Positions 24,214 through 37,965 of a DNA stretch of 64,000 nucleotides are shown here, in pieces. Positions within the stretch are counted from its first letter, which is position 1. Every line of letters begins with the position of its first letter. Below the pieces are notes generated by a model. It did not search any database. It saw nothing but the letters and a program-made list of their open reading frames with translations, and was not told where the DNA came from. The position numbers were made by a program, and so were the translations under genes. Source of the DNA: Aphrophora alni (Eukaryota; Arthropoda; Insecta; Hemiptera; Aphrophoridae). The stretch lies in contig OY740768.1 in NCBI GenBank assembly GCA_963513935.1, positions 35,400,216 to 35,464,215 on the forward strand, in the 5' to 3' direction.

Positions 24214-24377
24214 CAGATTCTTGCAATTTTTCATTATTTAATATTATAAGGTAGTAAACAGTTACAAATTACCAAACACAGAAATAAAAACGAAATTAGA
24301 TTGATCAGTATAAACTCGTCAACCGTTATAATCAGATCATGTCAAATGAGACTACCCGCAATTACGGTGAAAATAAT

Positions 24378-24379
<2 letters not shown>

Positions 24380-24426
<47 letters not shown>
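24380..24426. repeat. (TG)n microsatellite
   Basis: About 23 uninterrupted TG units. Confidence 0.97.
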
Positions 24427-24428
<2 letters not shown>

Positions 24429-24844
24429 ACCTAGGCATTTATTTGGATATTAAAATGTACATCCATCTAGATTGAATAGTAGCGTGTTAAAGCTACAACC
24501 ATCAATACAATTTAAATATAAATAGTACAATTTGAGATTGTTCAGGATTATTACTAGAGCTACATTGGGACCTGAATAATCAAATAACATGTTATATTTG
24601 GTCTAATGTAATTAGGTACCCGATAACGTTTTCAGGTATTCTACACAATAACGGCAGAACAATAATGGTTGAACTACAACGGAGGGGTTTATATTTTGGC
24701 CTCCACTCGTACAAGTAACATTCGACGCTCTAGATCGCGTGAAGAGTTTTATTTGTGGTTAAAGGTGAAAAACTATCTCGGTCAGCTTCGCTTTAACAAA
24801 ATGTAGAACATAAAATAGAGACCCCATAGTCTTTGCATACTTTA
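24427..24844. other. Non-coding spacer
   Basis: Moderate GC, with cgaggtg-free short words only. A segment near 24,700-24,790 (gcctccactcgtac...) is vaguely like the gtggagg unit at 28.64 kb but too short to call. Confidence 0.4.
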
Positions 24845-25060
24845 ATTGTATCAGGATCGGAAGAGAAATAGAGTTGATCAAAAGAAACATGATAGGAAAG
24901 TTAAGAAAAGAATTGTCTAATCCAAAACTATTTCAAGAACGATATAGGGCAAGAGGTGTCGTGCGAGTTACCAACAAGTACTACATCGTGCATGTTACCA
25001 CCAGATCCTAAGTACAAGGGATACCTAAGTGTCTGTCCAGGTGCATGTTTAGGATTAAAA
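24845..25060 (+). repeat. Dispersed repeat (GGRTCGGAAGAGAA family), copy 1
   Basis: Starts with atcaggatcggaagagaaatag, then gttgatcaaaagaaacatgataggaaag. Aligns with copies at 26,515, 43,700 and 63,826, all on the plus strand. An inferred shared core is ggtcggaagagaacaagag followed by ttggtcaagagaaac. No open frame is shared. Confidence 0.5.
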
Positions 25061-26514
25061 TTTACACTTGTCATTCATGTGAAATAAAAACTCGTTGAGA
25101 GGTAACGGGTTAATTCACCCAAACTTGATTTGTACAACTTCTTACTTAAACAATTTAAACACCGACTCGGTCTTCATAAATTATTCCCACATATGATTCC
25201 CTCCTAGAATTAGAAACGAATATATCTGGATCTCCAATAAAGATTGGTCTATGATGAAATAAAATAAAACCATAATATTATTATAACATCAGGATCAGCC
25301 AATGACCAATGATCTTAACCAATGTGTCCTGTAGAGCCCAAGGAAATGGCGAAGAATATGTACTGGAAGAAGCTGAGTATTAGAAAAAGAGATGGAGAGA
25401 ACTGAAAACGACTAGAAAGAGAAACCGATCGGTAACTTTACTCTACATAAAAATACAGAAACAAAATCAAAGTCAAATATAATATTTTTTTGTAATGAAG
25501 TGAAAATAATTTAAAAAAACAGAATGAAATAGCGAGAATTGACAGAATCACGCCTCAGATGAATTGTAGTGATAACATCTGTTTATCTCTTTATCACCAT
25601 TTAGTCTAACCAATTTGTGATTTTATAATCGCTATGAATGAATCACAGATCAGTACTCTGGATTTCTTCAGTTCATAGTTAATATTTGATCATACTGTAT
25701 GTAAACAGCTAAACTTGGGTCAGATGTATAGTAACAATTTTAAGGATATTATTTAATGGTTAACATTTTACTCATCACAAAATGTTATATTAAACAAACG
25801 TAATACATTCATATTTAACTTCAATTGTAGTAAGTTGAGCAAAAATAGACGTATTTACGTTTATTATGGCTGTTTTTGTTAGGCTCAATATTTAAAAAAA
25901 TATTCAGTCTATTTCGTATCCAATTTTACACCGAAAAAAAGGAATAAGGAAAACACTAAAGTAAGACATGAACGAAATTTCATGACAGCATAGATAATAT
26001 GCACTACCTTGTAATTTTCAAATTACCGTGTGTAACTTACATAGTAATATATTTTTTGACGTTGCATAGCTACAACAAATTAAAAAATAGGAATAAACAA
26101 GTAGTTTTTAGCTAATATCCTGAGAGTCAGTTTGTCAATCGCAGAGTCAGATTAAAAATAAAAATCTCTTTTAAACTGTCAGAAAACGCATATAAAAAAC
26201 AACAAAATATTAAACAAATACATGTCTGATAGTATGGAAACTATCAAACGAGTTGTTCAACTTAGATGAAACTCGGTGGAAAAATCAATCATGTAAACAA
26301 CTCGGTCGATTGTTATAAACTGTCAGAATCACTAGAATCACTTGCACTCTATTCTATTTAAACTAAGTATTTTTCTGTACGTGTTGGTATATTTATGATT
26401 TATGCAGAATTTCCCCTTGTTGTTTGAAGGTAAAAAAACCATTCGGTATCATCACCTTATAAAACAAGGATGAAACAAACAAGGTTAAAGAAATTCCTCT
26501 AGCCCTCAAATATA
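25061..26514. other. AT-rich spacer
   Basis: A purine-rich stretch at 25,330-25,435 looks superficially coding but gives no consistent frame. Nothing else was recognised. Confidence 0.5.
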
Positions 26515-26625
26515 GCGACTGGGTCAGAAGAAAACAAGAGTTGGTTAAGGGAAACTGTTAGAAATGATTAAAGAAGGAATATGTGGAAAAAAGCCACACA
26601 AAGACGTATCAGGATCTACGAGCAG
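26515..26625 (+). repeat. Dispersed repeat (GGRTCGGAAGAGAA family), copy 2
   Basis: atagcgactgggtcagaag aligns with atagcgttaagggtcggat at 63,822, continuing through aacaagagttg and gaaac. The match continues at lower identity to a common aagac...tctac/tctgc word. Confidence 0.5.
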
Positions 26626-26689
26626 TATACAAAAAACACAATAATATATCATAATAATAATAGTAATAAAACCAGAAAATAAAAGAGCA

Positions 26690-26690
<1 letters not shown>

Positions 26691-26734
<44 letters not shown>
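26691..26734. repeat. (TA)n microsatellite
   Basis: Twenty-two uninterrupted TA units, 46 bases before the AG array. Confidence 0.97.
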
Positions 26735-26737
<3 letters not shown>

Positions 26738-26776
26738 GAAATGGTCATCATCCAGAAAAGTAAGAAGAGAATAAGA

Positions 26777-28115
<1,339 letters not shown>

Positions 28116-28245
28116 AAGTATGGCCAAGTAAGACAAGAGTAAAAACTAGTCTCTAAGTTAATCTGATCGTTTAAAACTAAATTAGCATCCAATCATTCTT
28201 TTAATTTCTAAAAAATGTAATTTTCTTTTTTAATACTCAGTATAG
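28116..28245 (-). mobile_element. Second Penelope-like fragment, C-terminal only
   Basis: Minus strand reads EWLDANLVLNDQINLE, matching NLVLNDQSEF in the larger PLE (11.3 kb). At DNA level ctgatcgtttaaaacta and flanking bases are shared. No reverse transcriptase or GIY-YIG motif is present nearby, so only the 3' end of the coding region survives. This indicates at least two PLE insertions in the window. Confidence 0.55.
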
Positions 28246-28339
28246 GCTATGAAGTATAGGGCAAGGTTGGTAATAGCAAAAAACATCGATCTATATTTTT
28301 TGAATGATCTTAAAGTTTAATTGGCTTAAGAAACTTTAA

Positions 28340-28515
28340 TAATGATATTCGACACGTTAGTCCGTTGTCGTTGTCGTCAGTACGTAAGCACGATAGCGGC
28401 CACAAAATTTAAGATAAGAACATGAAATTTGTTATGGAGGACTATAGTAGTGCTCATAATGAAATTAAGAAAATACAAAATGGTAAAATGGCAGCCATTC
28501 AAAATAGTATTTTTG
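28340..28515 (+). repeat. Interspersed repeat with GTCGTNGTC start and AAAATGGCAGCCATT end
   Basis: Begins gtccgttgtcgttgtcgtcag, then cacgatagcgg...aacatgaaatttgttatgg, and ends with aaaatggcagccatt. A similar layout (gtttgtctgtctatccgtcc...) is seen at 43,350. This layout is familiar from common arthropod interspersed repeats, but no named family is claimed. Confidence 0.45.
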
Positions 28516-28639
28516 TTCATATTTCGTTTGTAATTTAACTTCTAACCACTAAATTAGACAAGTAGAGAAGTTTTAGTCATAATGTATATGAACCACGACC
28601 TACCAAGAAAATGTGATATGTAGGCCTATAGTTATGAGA

Positions 28640-28775
28640 ACCTGACACGAGCGTAGCGAGTGGAGGTTAATTCATATACATACAGCTTCGAGATCCGTCA
28701 GGTGGAGAGGTGGACACGAGCCAGTGGAGATTATTAATATGTATACATATCTTTGAGTTTCGTTAGGGTGTAGTT
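28640..28775 (+). repeat. Diverged tandem dimer, unit about 67 bp
   Basis: Unit 1 starts at 28,646 (acacgagcgtagcgagtggag) and unit 2 at 28,713 (acacgagccagtggag). Both continue with ttaat, then ATACATA, then a CTTYGAGNTYCGT word and a ggtggag/gggtgtag end. Confidence 0.6.
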
Positions 28776-30829
28776 GACGTTAAGAGAGTAGTGATGTACA
28801 CAATTACAAGGATCAGAAAACCTGTGGAACTAATATTTTAAACCACCTTTCATCACTGAGTAAGACTCCTTGAACTAGGAATACAATTTAGTATTTCCTA
28901 AAAGGTCGACGAAACCGATTTTGTGACATTACATTTAGAGGATCTGCTTGCATTAAACCCTTCAAATTGTAATGTATGAAGGGTTGAGCAAGTACCATGA
29001 TGACGACCATCAACTTGTTTCTTGTTATTTTGACTAATTTTAAAATCTTTTAGAATGATAATTGAATACATTTGGTGCGACTTCATATTATGTTCTGTAA
29101 AACTAGAATGATTTGGATCTAAACGAATTTACAATTTTCCCAAAAGTGACTCTACGTCCCTCTAAGAACCTAAATAAAACGTATTAGTCTTCATATTTTC
29201 AAAAATTCCAGTTTGTGAGTCATAGGTAAAACACCAAAAATTCTGCCATTAGGTTGTTATTAAGATCTCAGAATTAGTTAACGATATAAATTTACTCAAA
29301 GATGATATGTAAAGGTTAATGATCCAAATAAATTTAACACATTACACCCTACAAATATAATACAAAGTGTGGTATTTTAAAAAAAAATCAGGTACACAAA
29401 AAAGTGTTATGTAAGTTAAAAAAAAGTAAAAGTAACTCTCCTGTTTTCATATCCATTCCCAACAGCCATTTGGTTACTTGACGTTTATACGTGTCAATAC
29501 TGCTGAACTCTGTTAAACCAGGGTTTTTTTTTTATAGAACAACATGTGCAAATAATAAAAATGTCTACTTTCAATACTGTTAGATAATTTTAGTGATCTA
29601 AAACCCAAACTGCCGAAAAGGTAGAATGAAATGAGTTAGGTTTAAAAAAAGCTTACTATAAAAGCAACCGAGGTCGTGGTTACTTAGAGGAGTGGGTTTG
29701 TCTGTAAAATTTGTCTGGGTTTTTGCATGACAGGTTTTTATAATTTTATATGAAATTATTAATATAATTGGCTTAAAAAGAAGGTTTACATGGCTAAACT
29801 TGTAGTTTATCCTTAAAGACCTTGTCTGACCTCGTTTTATCTCAAAGAACACATAATTCACAAGCTTTCGGGGTGCTTATTTCTTACATAAATAAAAGAG
29901 TGAATTACAAATCAAAAGGAATGAATACGTGAAAAATTGGTTTATTCGGATGCCTCTTGATTGCCTCGAAGGCAGATATTCCTTGGTACCACCCCAATGT
30001 ATGAAAACTATTAGTTTGGTGTGAAATCGGGTTTGGTTGGTGACAAATACACCCTGACAATCCAAATCACTATTTGAAACGAAAATAAGGCACAAACATT
30101 TCGCACACGGTAGCTAAAAAGTTGCTTCAATGAAACATTAATTTTTAGATTTGTTATTTTTATAATTTGTGTTTGTTTAATAATTTGTAGATGATATTTA
30201 AAATTTCAAAACAACAAACGTCGATCGGATGTGAATGAACAAAGTGAACCCTCTCTTGGTAGAGGGTTGAAAGCAGAAAGGATCACTACGATTTTTTGTA
30301 CATACCTAAAAATCGACAATGTGATGAATGTGACGAAGATAGATTTTAAATTTTGATCTGAGACGTCAAATGACCAAAAATGACGAAATTAAATCAATAA
30401 AATCAATCCACGGAATATTATCATCGTAATACATTTTATACTACGTGTCACATATAACCCTCTTGGTAAATTTTATATATTATTTACATGACAAAACAAC
30501 TGCAAAGTCCTGTTTTAAACTTAATTCTTTAAAAAATCGGATGATATTTGGACATTCGAATCTATAACCCTAGCCTCCGTTTTCAAAACTTTCGTTAAGA
30601 TGTGCAGGAAATTTCTAATTTAAAGAAATCTTTCTCAAATTGCAAAACCCGCAAACAATTTCGAAAGATGTTGGTAATGGGAATATTATGGACTTATTAA
30701 GATTAATTGACAAAAATATTATAGTTATTAAATTATGCCTGAGAATATCGTAGAAACTATGTCGGTTTTGTTTAATACGTAACGATTATACTTTATTTTA
30801 TATGCTAAAATAAAGAAAAGTTTTGTTGT
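28776..30829. other. Non-coding spacer with unassigned open frames
   Basis: Minus-strand open frames at 29,598-29,861 and 29,877-30,095 lie head-to-tail in a slightly GC-richer segment. Neither shows a motif, signal or family resemblance. A third (28,898-29,086) is similar. I do not call them genes. Confidence 0.4.
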
Positions 30830-31105
30830 TTCGTTTTGTTGTACTGAGGTCTGAAGCGTTTCTTTCTCCTTTCACGGCGACCTAGATGGATCTTTTGACA
30901 TTACCCTACTAGTATTTATGTCCAATCAAAACCTTTTGTCACAAAGATTCCTATATGCTACGTATCGCAATCACACTTCAACTGTTTCCTTTCTGGAGGA
31001 ATCTCAGTAGACACAACACAAATCAGTCTCAGCCTTGTCCATGCGTGTAAGGTGGTATTTCAAAGCGTCCTTTAAATATTCTTGCTGAGCACCAAGTTAG
31101 CTCTT

Positions 31106-31342
31106 TTATCTAATCAGTTCACTATAACTCTCTGGATTGATTGAGACCAGGATGTGACTCAGTTTTCTCAGGTACTTATAAAATTTGTAGAAATAGATAA
31201 TGGATGCTACAAAAAATTGTTTACTCCCTAAGAACACTGTTTCTTGCAAGTTGATCTGATTAATCGTTTCCAACTTGCTTCGATTGTCCACAGCAAAGTA
31301 TCCCTGTTGTTTTTTTGTTAGCTGATTAAGTGTTTGCAGCAT
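31106..31342 (-). other. Unassigned 78-codon open frame
   Basis: The frame has less AT-biased residue use than most in this window (for example QGYFAVDNRSKLETINQ and LVSINPESYSELI). The flanking minus-strand sequence down to about 30,830 is also moderately GC-rich. No domain is recognised, no splice or promoter signals were identified, and the frame ends abruptly. It could be an exon, a transposon fragment or chance. Confidence 0.25.
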
Positions 31343-32940
31343 CTAAGATCAATGTCGACTCAAAAGTACATGAACAAAATGTTTAGAGCAGCCTGACTGG
31401 TCCACCTTGAGCTCTTTGTTAAGGTTGTTTCTGATGCATAGTTCTATTGTACTGTATATATACACAAACACATATATACACACTTGAAAGATACACTCAG
31501 GTTTACCCAAGGATTTGATCCATAGGTAGAAAAATAGTTTGTACAGAAATATCTCTTTGGATATGTAGTGTGATAGTGATAGTGTGTATCATGGAAAGTG
31601 ATAGTGCCCAAACGCATGGAATGGTTTAGATCAAATCTAGTGTATCGGAACTTCAGGATTGTGGCTTTATATTTGTATGTACACATTAAAAAAACAGCAA
31701 TATAAAACTTCAATTTCTTCAAAATTGATTTGAAATAGTTTGATAAAATGTTAAAATTTAACAGCCTAAGAACCCACCAAACAGGTGGTTTGGAAGATAT
31801 CTCTTAACAAATAAAGATGAAAAATCGACGCAGTATCAGAAGGAGAGTTATCTCATGATTGGTTTAAATCTGAGTTAATATTTTCCCGTTATAATTTTGT
31901 AATTATATTTTAAATGCTTCATGATATAATATAGGCTTAGATCAGAAAACTGTACATTTCACACAAATTTGATCTGAATCGATTAAATTTTTATATTCGA
32001 CCAAAGACGACAACTTCTATATTTTAATTTATTGAACGATATTTACACGACTTGAAGTTATCAGGAACTTTTTTGATGGTTAGTTTTCAATTTTATTTTC
32101 ACTACCCCGTGTGTACAATATTGAGATTTAAGTATAATTTTGATTGATTCTTTTCATTTACTCTCTTGCAGTAATTTTATCCTACTTGAGATTTGGTAAG
32201 TGGATTTGGATTATTGTATAACCTTTAGTTTACATTTTTAGAAATCGGAATTAAACTTTTTGGTATTCCAGTTGATTGGTATACTCAAAAAGTGTTCTAA
32301 CCGTTTATTATTTACTTTTTACAACGGTTATACTTATTGACTTATAAACAATTTACGTTTTTTGATCCAGAAAGATTATTTTAAATTGTTTTTGATAATT
32401 TGGATTTTTCCGTTAAACTTATTATTTCACCAAATTTGATCTCTTTAGCTGATATTTGTCACTAGTTTTTAAACTTTTTTATGGATAGTTTTTTATTAGA
32501 ATGTTTTACCAATCAAAACATTGTATTTGCAGTTTTTTTAGGGGTTAAAACCAGACGTCATGAATGAATGATATAAAATTTCTTTTTCTTTTATGCGTCC
32601 AATATCGAAATAATCTTCACATGTATACATTTTACCTAGCATTTATGTTTTTAAATTTATCTGTTCTATGAATAATATTTTATGTGTTTGTTTACTTAAA
32701 ATTTAACTTAATTTTTTATTGTTAGTAATGGTAATTTTAATTTTAATTTGATTATTTTTTTAAAATTTTTAATTAGAACTTTTTTCAAGGGCGATAAATG
32801 GTAGAAAAGACAACTCCTAACTTTGCTCTTCAAATAAAAATACCATTTTATTCATCTATTATAAACGACAAATTATACATTTGGTCGTAACTAGTGATTC
32901 TTAAAAATTGACACTCTTGCTGTAAATACATATTTACAAA
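31343..32940. other. AT-rich spacer
   Basis: A minus-strand open frame at 31,444-31,722 (92 codons) shows no motif. The rest is featureless. Confidence 0.5.
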
Positions 32941-32945
32941 AACTT

Positions 32946-32988
32946 GATCATAGTAACGTCTGTAACGATCATAGTAATTTCTGTAACG
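32946..32988. repeat. 21-bp tandem duplication
   Basis: gatcatagtaacgtctgtaac (starting 32,946) is followed directly by gatcatagtaatttctgtaac, two mismatches apart, with a partial third gtctgatca. Confidence 0.85.
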
Positions 32989-33590
32989 TCTGATCAACAA
33001 CTTATAACAGTAATATTTTTAACAGAGATGACATAATACTGGTTTCAGTTATTGAGGTAGTATCTATATAAAACCTTTTAGTTTTAATAAATGAAAGAAT
33101 TCGAAAGACGAAATAAAATTAAATCTCTTATACTTAAGTAGAGTGAAAGATGTTAATGCTTTTGAAGCTAGAACTATCACCATATTTTTTATAAAAGTGG
33201 TCCTCTATTTGGAAAATAATGAAATTGAACTATGATATTTGAATTATTTATTTATGAATCGTTCATTTTAAAATGGTGTAATTTAAGTTTCTAAAGAGGT
33301 ACATTACATTTCAATGTTAACAGCGGAAGCCATTTTGTAATAAAAATAAAAATTCACATTTAAGTCGTTTAATATATTTTAAAAAGTCACTTGATTTTCA
33401 TAAGCACAAAGAAAAGATTAGATTTGTTGGAATCACAGAGTGAAGTAGACAAAAGAGTTTTGTGACTGCAACACAACCAAAAACTAAATTTCTGGTCATA
33501 AAACACTTCAGGAGAGTGAAGGTCAAACACTATAGAACGAAGGACGAAATAAGATATTATACAGGTTAGTTTTATTTTAATTATGAAGAA
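32989..33590. other. AT-rich spacer with a gccattt word
   Basis: Contains gcggaagccattttgtaat near 33,323, a half-match to the palindrome at 23,626. No gene was recognised. Confidence 0.45.
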
Positions 33591-33594
33591 TAGT

Positions 33595-34200
33595 CAAGAC
33601 CATAAGAAGATGTCTGTAACATCGTTGAGTGATGATACGACCATAATCTAACTTAGGCGTATGTCTGACGTCCCTAAATATCCAGAGCGAGTTTGATATT
33701 TAAAAATAAAAATAAAATATCATAAAAGGAAAGTCGCATCAAGAAAATACCCTAGTTGATCATTTATAAACACGAAACCCATATTAGATCCGTAAGCACT
33801 ACAGGACGAAGCTTGAATGTAGTTAAGCAATGATGGGGATTAAACTTAACTTAGATGTTCAAATCAGCTATCATTCGTAGCGAGTTTAACACAGTACTAC
33901 AAATTATTCTGGTTTTACAGTCATTTGATTACGATGACTACTTTAAATTATTAAATCGTTTAATCGGTCATTAGCCATCATTTCTGTATATAATTATTAA
34001 ACCATGCGATTAAAACATATTACTATTACAAATAAAATAAAATAATAATAACATAGAACTGAAGTAGAAGTAGGAAAACACACAAGTGAATACACCTGTT
34101 TTAAACATGAAATAAGATTAGATACGTTGAGACTATAGGACGATGAGATCTAGTAAGGATGCAACTAAACTTAACCTAGGCCTAATTTCTATTTAGTGAA
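33595..34200 (+). repeat. Cluster of diverged repeats, including dispersed repeat copy B
   Basis: Three segments (33,600-33,665; 33,780-33,860; 34,110-34,190) share a pattern: agat-cgt-ag-ac, then (c/t)aggacga, then gttaagNaatgatg, then ctaaacttaacNtaggc. Between the second and third lies 33,878-34,035, the partner of the repeat at 985. The arrangement suggests a composite of old insertions or a very decayed tandem array. Confidence 0.45.
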
Positions 34201-35895
34201 TATTTGGAACGATTTAAAAAAACTACAATTGAAAATTTAACTCACGTGTTAATACTTTTTTTTGATTTCGATTAAATATTTTTTATTATAAATAATTAAT
34301 TTTTAGTTTTTGGCTATATATGTTTAGCTATGAATTTCACCTCATTTGGGTTCCCATAAGTCAACGTATATTTTATTTTGTTCTTACTATTTAAAAATTA
34401 TATATTTACATAAAGTAAAACAAAGGAATAGTTGTAATAGAATGTAAAAAAATATATATAATACATAGGAATAAATAAATAAAAATATGAAAGTTATGTT
34501 ATTTCTTATAAATATCTGTCAGAATGTACATCAAGTTATAAACAATTTTATCATTTGTGTTATAGTTTAGTATTTTCTTAATTTAAAAAAAAAAAAAAAC
34601 AATGTAAGATTTTATTTTATAGTTTTGAGAAAGTTTAGAGTGCATGAATCATAAAAATTAAATTTCTTTCAAAAATATTATTGTAGGTAATATTTGTTAT
34701 TTAAATGATATGATTTAATTTTTAAAAGTTTGGAAATATATAATAACCTTGATTAATAATATTAATGACATGGTGCTAAAAACGATATATATTAACAGTG
34801 GATTTTCTTTGAGTGTCTTTTTATAACCCAGAGATCACTAAGAAATTCATAAATATATTTACGTTTTCAACAAAGAGTAACGTTATGTTAATGAACAACG
34901 AAACAACAGTTGACTAAGTACACAATCTTAATATTATAGAAACAAATTTATAATTGCATAACAAAATTTGAACGTTACCATAGTAACCAGTTATGAATAA
35001 TAAATACATTGGTTTTCCATAAAACTGACCACATAAATATTCCAAACATGTAATTAAACAAGTTATAAAATTGAAGGTCAAAATATTGACTATTAATTTG
35101 TATGTGGGAAAAATCAGTTACATCAATTAACATGTTTTTTACATAGCATGGAACAAATTTTATTTATATTAGTTAAGTGATTTTAAGTAGTGGAATTGGA
35201 GACTGTATTAAAATAGTTATCACTATAACTGAGGTACAACAACGAAGTACAATGAATAGTATTGAAGCAATTGCATTCTACATTAAGAGTGTGGCTTAAT
35301 GTGATTCCTAATAGATTTTAAACCATTATAAGAATGTTAAATATGAACTTAAAGTAAGAACTTAAAAATGTACATATTTAGAAGAAAATTATAATTGTTA
35401 CGGAATTTTTAACAGCAATACTCTTCTATCTTATTTTACTTTATCTGAAATCCATAAAACCTTGCCGGTAACTCTAATTAATTAAGCATAAAGGAATTAA
35501 TTATTTACCGAAATGAACAATAAAACTTACTGATGAATTAAGTTATGTGTATAACTTATGACATCTGATTATAAAATTTTAAAACATCGTTTTCTTTTGA
35601 ATAGTGAATGTATGAAAAATACAAAATAACATTACATTTTGAATTTAATTATGATTCAAAAGAAGTTTGTTTTTATAACTTAGTATTGGGGACAAAATAT
35701 AATTGTAGTCTTATTATCTAGTTCCTGCAGATCCTTAAGGGCACTCTGGAACGGAAAATATAATTTTTTTAACATTTTGGGTTTTTATTGAATATATTTC
35801 CTTGGAATATTACCTTTAAAATGATGTATAATAGGTTACAGTTATATTTCATTTTGAAAATTTTGATTATATAAGGTGATTTACGCTACCATGGA
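34201..35895. other. AT-rich spacer
   Basis: Contains an A-run at 34,586-34,600. No other feature was recognised. Confidence 0.55.
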
Positions 35896-35899
35896 AACA

Positions 35900-36467
35900 A
35901 AAAAATCGAGTTCAGTCTAACAACGAGAACCCAACGCATCAATTATGCCCATCCGGAGACGACACTTGGTGTAAATACAAGAAAGCCATGGTTTCGGGAT
36001 CGCATTGAACATTCAAAACATTTTTACCTATCTCAAGTAATAATGCTTGAAATAAAGCCAATATTCAAGTCTTTGTCTAATCTAGTTCTTCTAAAGAAAT
36101 TTTTGAAAGGGAAGTGACAGGACCCTAACGAATCACTCAATACTTTGAAAAGGTCACGTCTCCCAAAAAAAACATTTGTAGGACTCTCCACTTTGTATTT
36201 TGGAGTGTCAGAAGCTGTATAATTTTTAATAATGGATATGTCTCCAAGGCAAAGGTGTTGGAACATCTAGGGCTTCAAGCCGGGAAAAATCTCGTGAAGG
36301 CAATGGAAATCTTCGATCGCAAATGAGTCTATGAAGCAGAGAAGGCGATGAGTGAACTCAAGAAGGAAATAAGAATGAAGAGGTCAATGGCTAAAAGAAA
36401 CCTGTAAGACCAATATGAAGAGCTAGAAGACACAGACAAAATATCATACAGTGCTGGTGGCCATTAA
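35900..36467 (+). pseudogene. C-terminal pseudogene of a Mutator-like-type transposase
   Basis: Three plus-strand frames join into one recognisable protein. From 35,928: NPTHQLCPSGDDTWCKYKKA. From 36,007 after a frameshift: EIKPIFKSLSNLVLLKKFLKGK, stop at 36,115-36,117, then DPNESLNTL and LPKKTFVGLSTLYFGVSEAV. From 36,219 after another shift: IFNNGYVSKAKVLEHLGLQ and a charged tail rich in E and K, ending YSAGGH before the stop at 36,465. The CPxGxDTWCKY, P-NES and P-K-FVG motifs and the Y-x-GG end are shared by a large animal protein family annotated with a Mutator-like transposase domain. Additional stops at 36,324 and 36,403 confirm it is dead. The catalytic N-terminal part is missing or unreadable. 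Family naming is from memory and unverified. Confidence 0.75.
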
Positions 36468-36529
36468 AACAGGTGTGATTGTACTTTAAAACTTATATCT
36501 TATTTTGTTAATTAATATCCGAAAGTTAA

Positions 36530-36860
36530 CATATTTTAACTTTCACTACACATATCTCAGAAACCGCTCAATTTATCGTGTTGAAATTTTTACTGTGGTT
36601 TTATAACTAGCAAACAAAGTTCCTAACACAAGGATTTATAAATATTATATAATATATGGGATACTAAATAAACAAAATATTTTCTTTGAGAATTTTGAAA
36701 ATTTTAAATAACGATAAGGAAAATTTAAGAAACTTTTTTCATGAACTTTTAAAACCATAATCTCGTGTTAGGAACTAAGCAAAAGGCTGATGTTTAAAAC
36801 AAAACAAAAATTAGAACAATATCTCAAATAGAAAAAAAGTTATGTGTAATGTAGCTAGCA
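36530..36860. repeat. Inverted repeat just 3' of the transposase pseudogene
   Basis: gttcctaacac (36,619-36,629) is the exact reverse complement of gtgttaggaac (36,765-36,775). Weaker pairing between the cactacacatatctcag area near 36,544 and the atgtgtaatgtag area near 36,843 extends it. It may be the terminal or subterminal inverted repeat of the element. Confidence 0.5.
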
Positions 36861-37655
36861 TTGAGTTTAAATGGAGTCTGGAATCAAATATGATGTTGGT
36901 TTAGGTAGAATCAAACACAAAATACTACGAAGAAAAACTTAAATCCACTTTCATTATATTAATAACGCAATTTATTTTAAGATTATATGGAATCTCGTAA
37001 TGTATTTATTATATTTTTAATTGTAAACGTATAATTTTACAGATTCATTTTCTAAAATTAAAAATGGTTGGAAAATAAATCGGTCATTAAGAATATATTT
37101 TAGGTTTTATGTATAGCAGAACATAGCCTAGTAACAGGATTCAAAGAATACCTTTTAAAAGTCATACAATTGCTACAATAATAATAAAAGTAAGGTCATC
37201 AAATATATCTTGTTTATTAGAATAATAAATAATAAATTCCATGTATTTTAGATCTATATTATTATATTTTAATATTGAGGAATTTAAATGGTTGGAACAT
37301 GAATGTCTCAGTTTCATACAATATTATTCTTATACACAGCAGGTTAAATATATAGTATTTATCGTCGTAACATCATTATTAAGTACAATTTTATTAAAAT
37401 TAGTGATTTATAGTAGGTAAAGTAAGTTTGGTGTATGGCTATTTAAAGTTTCAATTTTCCATGTTATACAAAAATGATAATGGTGAGTGTTTGGGCAATT
37501 AATTAGCTGTCCTCCATTTGAAACATGTTCCTAAACAAAATATTCACGCTATACACGGAACGCCGTGTTTAATTAATATAAAATATCTCAAGATTTTTAA
37601 AAGCTTCATCAATAATTAATAGATAAAATGGAATTCACACTGGGAAACAAAGCAG
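36861..37655. other. AT-rich spacer
   Basis: No feature was recognised. Confidence 0.55.
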
Positions 37656-37965
37656 TGTTCATTATTGAATTGCCAGATGAGGAGCTCAGGCTTGCAAAAA
37701 AATGAAAAATGCGAGGGCGCTTTTGCATCCCTTGGCATGTAATTCAGGTTTCTGCCCGCAGCCACATGAGGGTGCCAGGCTTTTTTTTGCCTTGTCTTCA
37801 CTTTGCGAAAATAATTCCTGCTTTAGGCGTTGTCTGTTCATGTATTCTTAAAAAAAAATACTCCATTCCTATTGGCTACCCCTAGCTCCTCCCTCTTAGT
37901 GACTGACATTAGCTACTGCTGCCTGTCGTATTAAGCAAGTGGTGTGCGCCAAACTTATTAATATA
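37656..37965. promoter_or_regulatory. GC-richer candidate cis-regulatory block
   Basis: Contains aaatgcgagggcgcttttgc near 37,707, an inverted CCAAT word ctattggctac near 37,870, ctagctcctccctc near 37,883 and an NK2-type caagtgg at 37,936-37,942. The pairing of ctattgg with gctcctccct also occurs in the block at 1.65 kb. The 61-codon minus open frame here is not a convincing gene. Confidence 0.35.

Noticed and set aside
36033..36266. Minus-strand 77-codon frame
   Set aside because: Antisense to the transposase pseudogene, which has recognisable plus-strand motifs.
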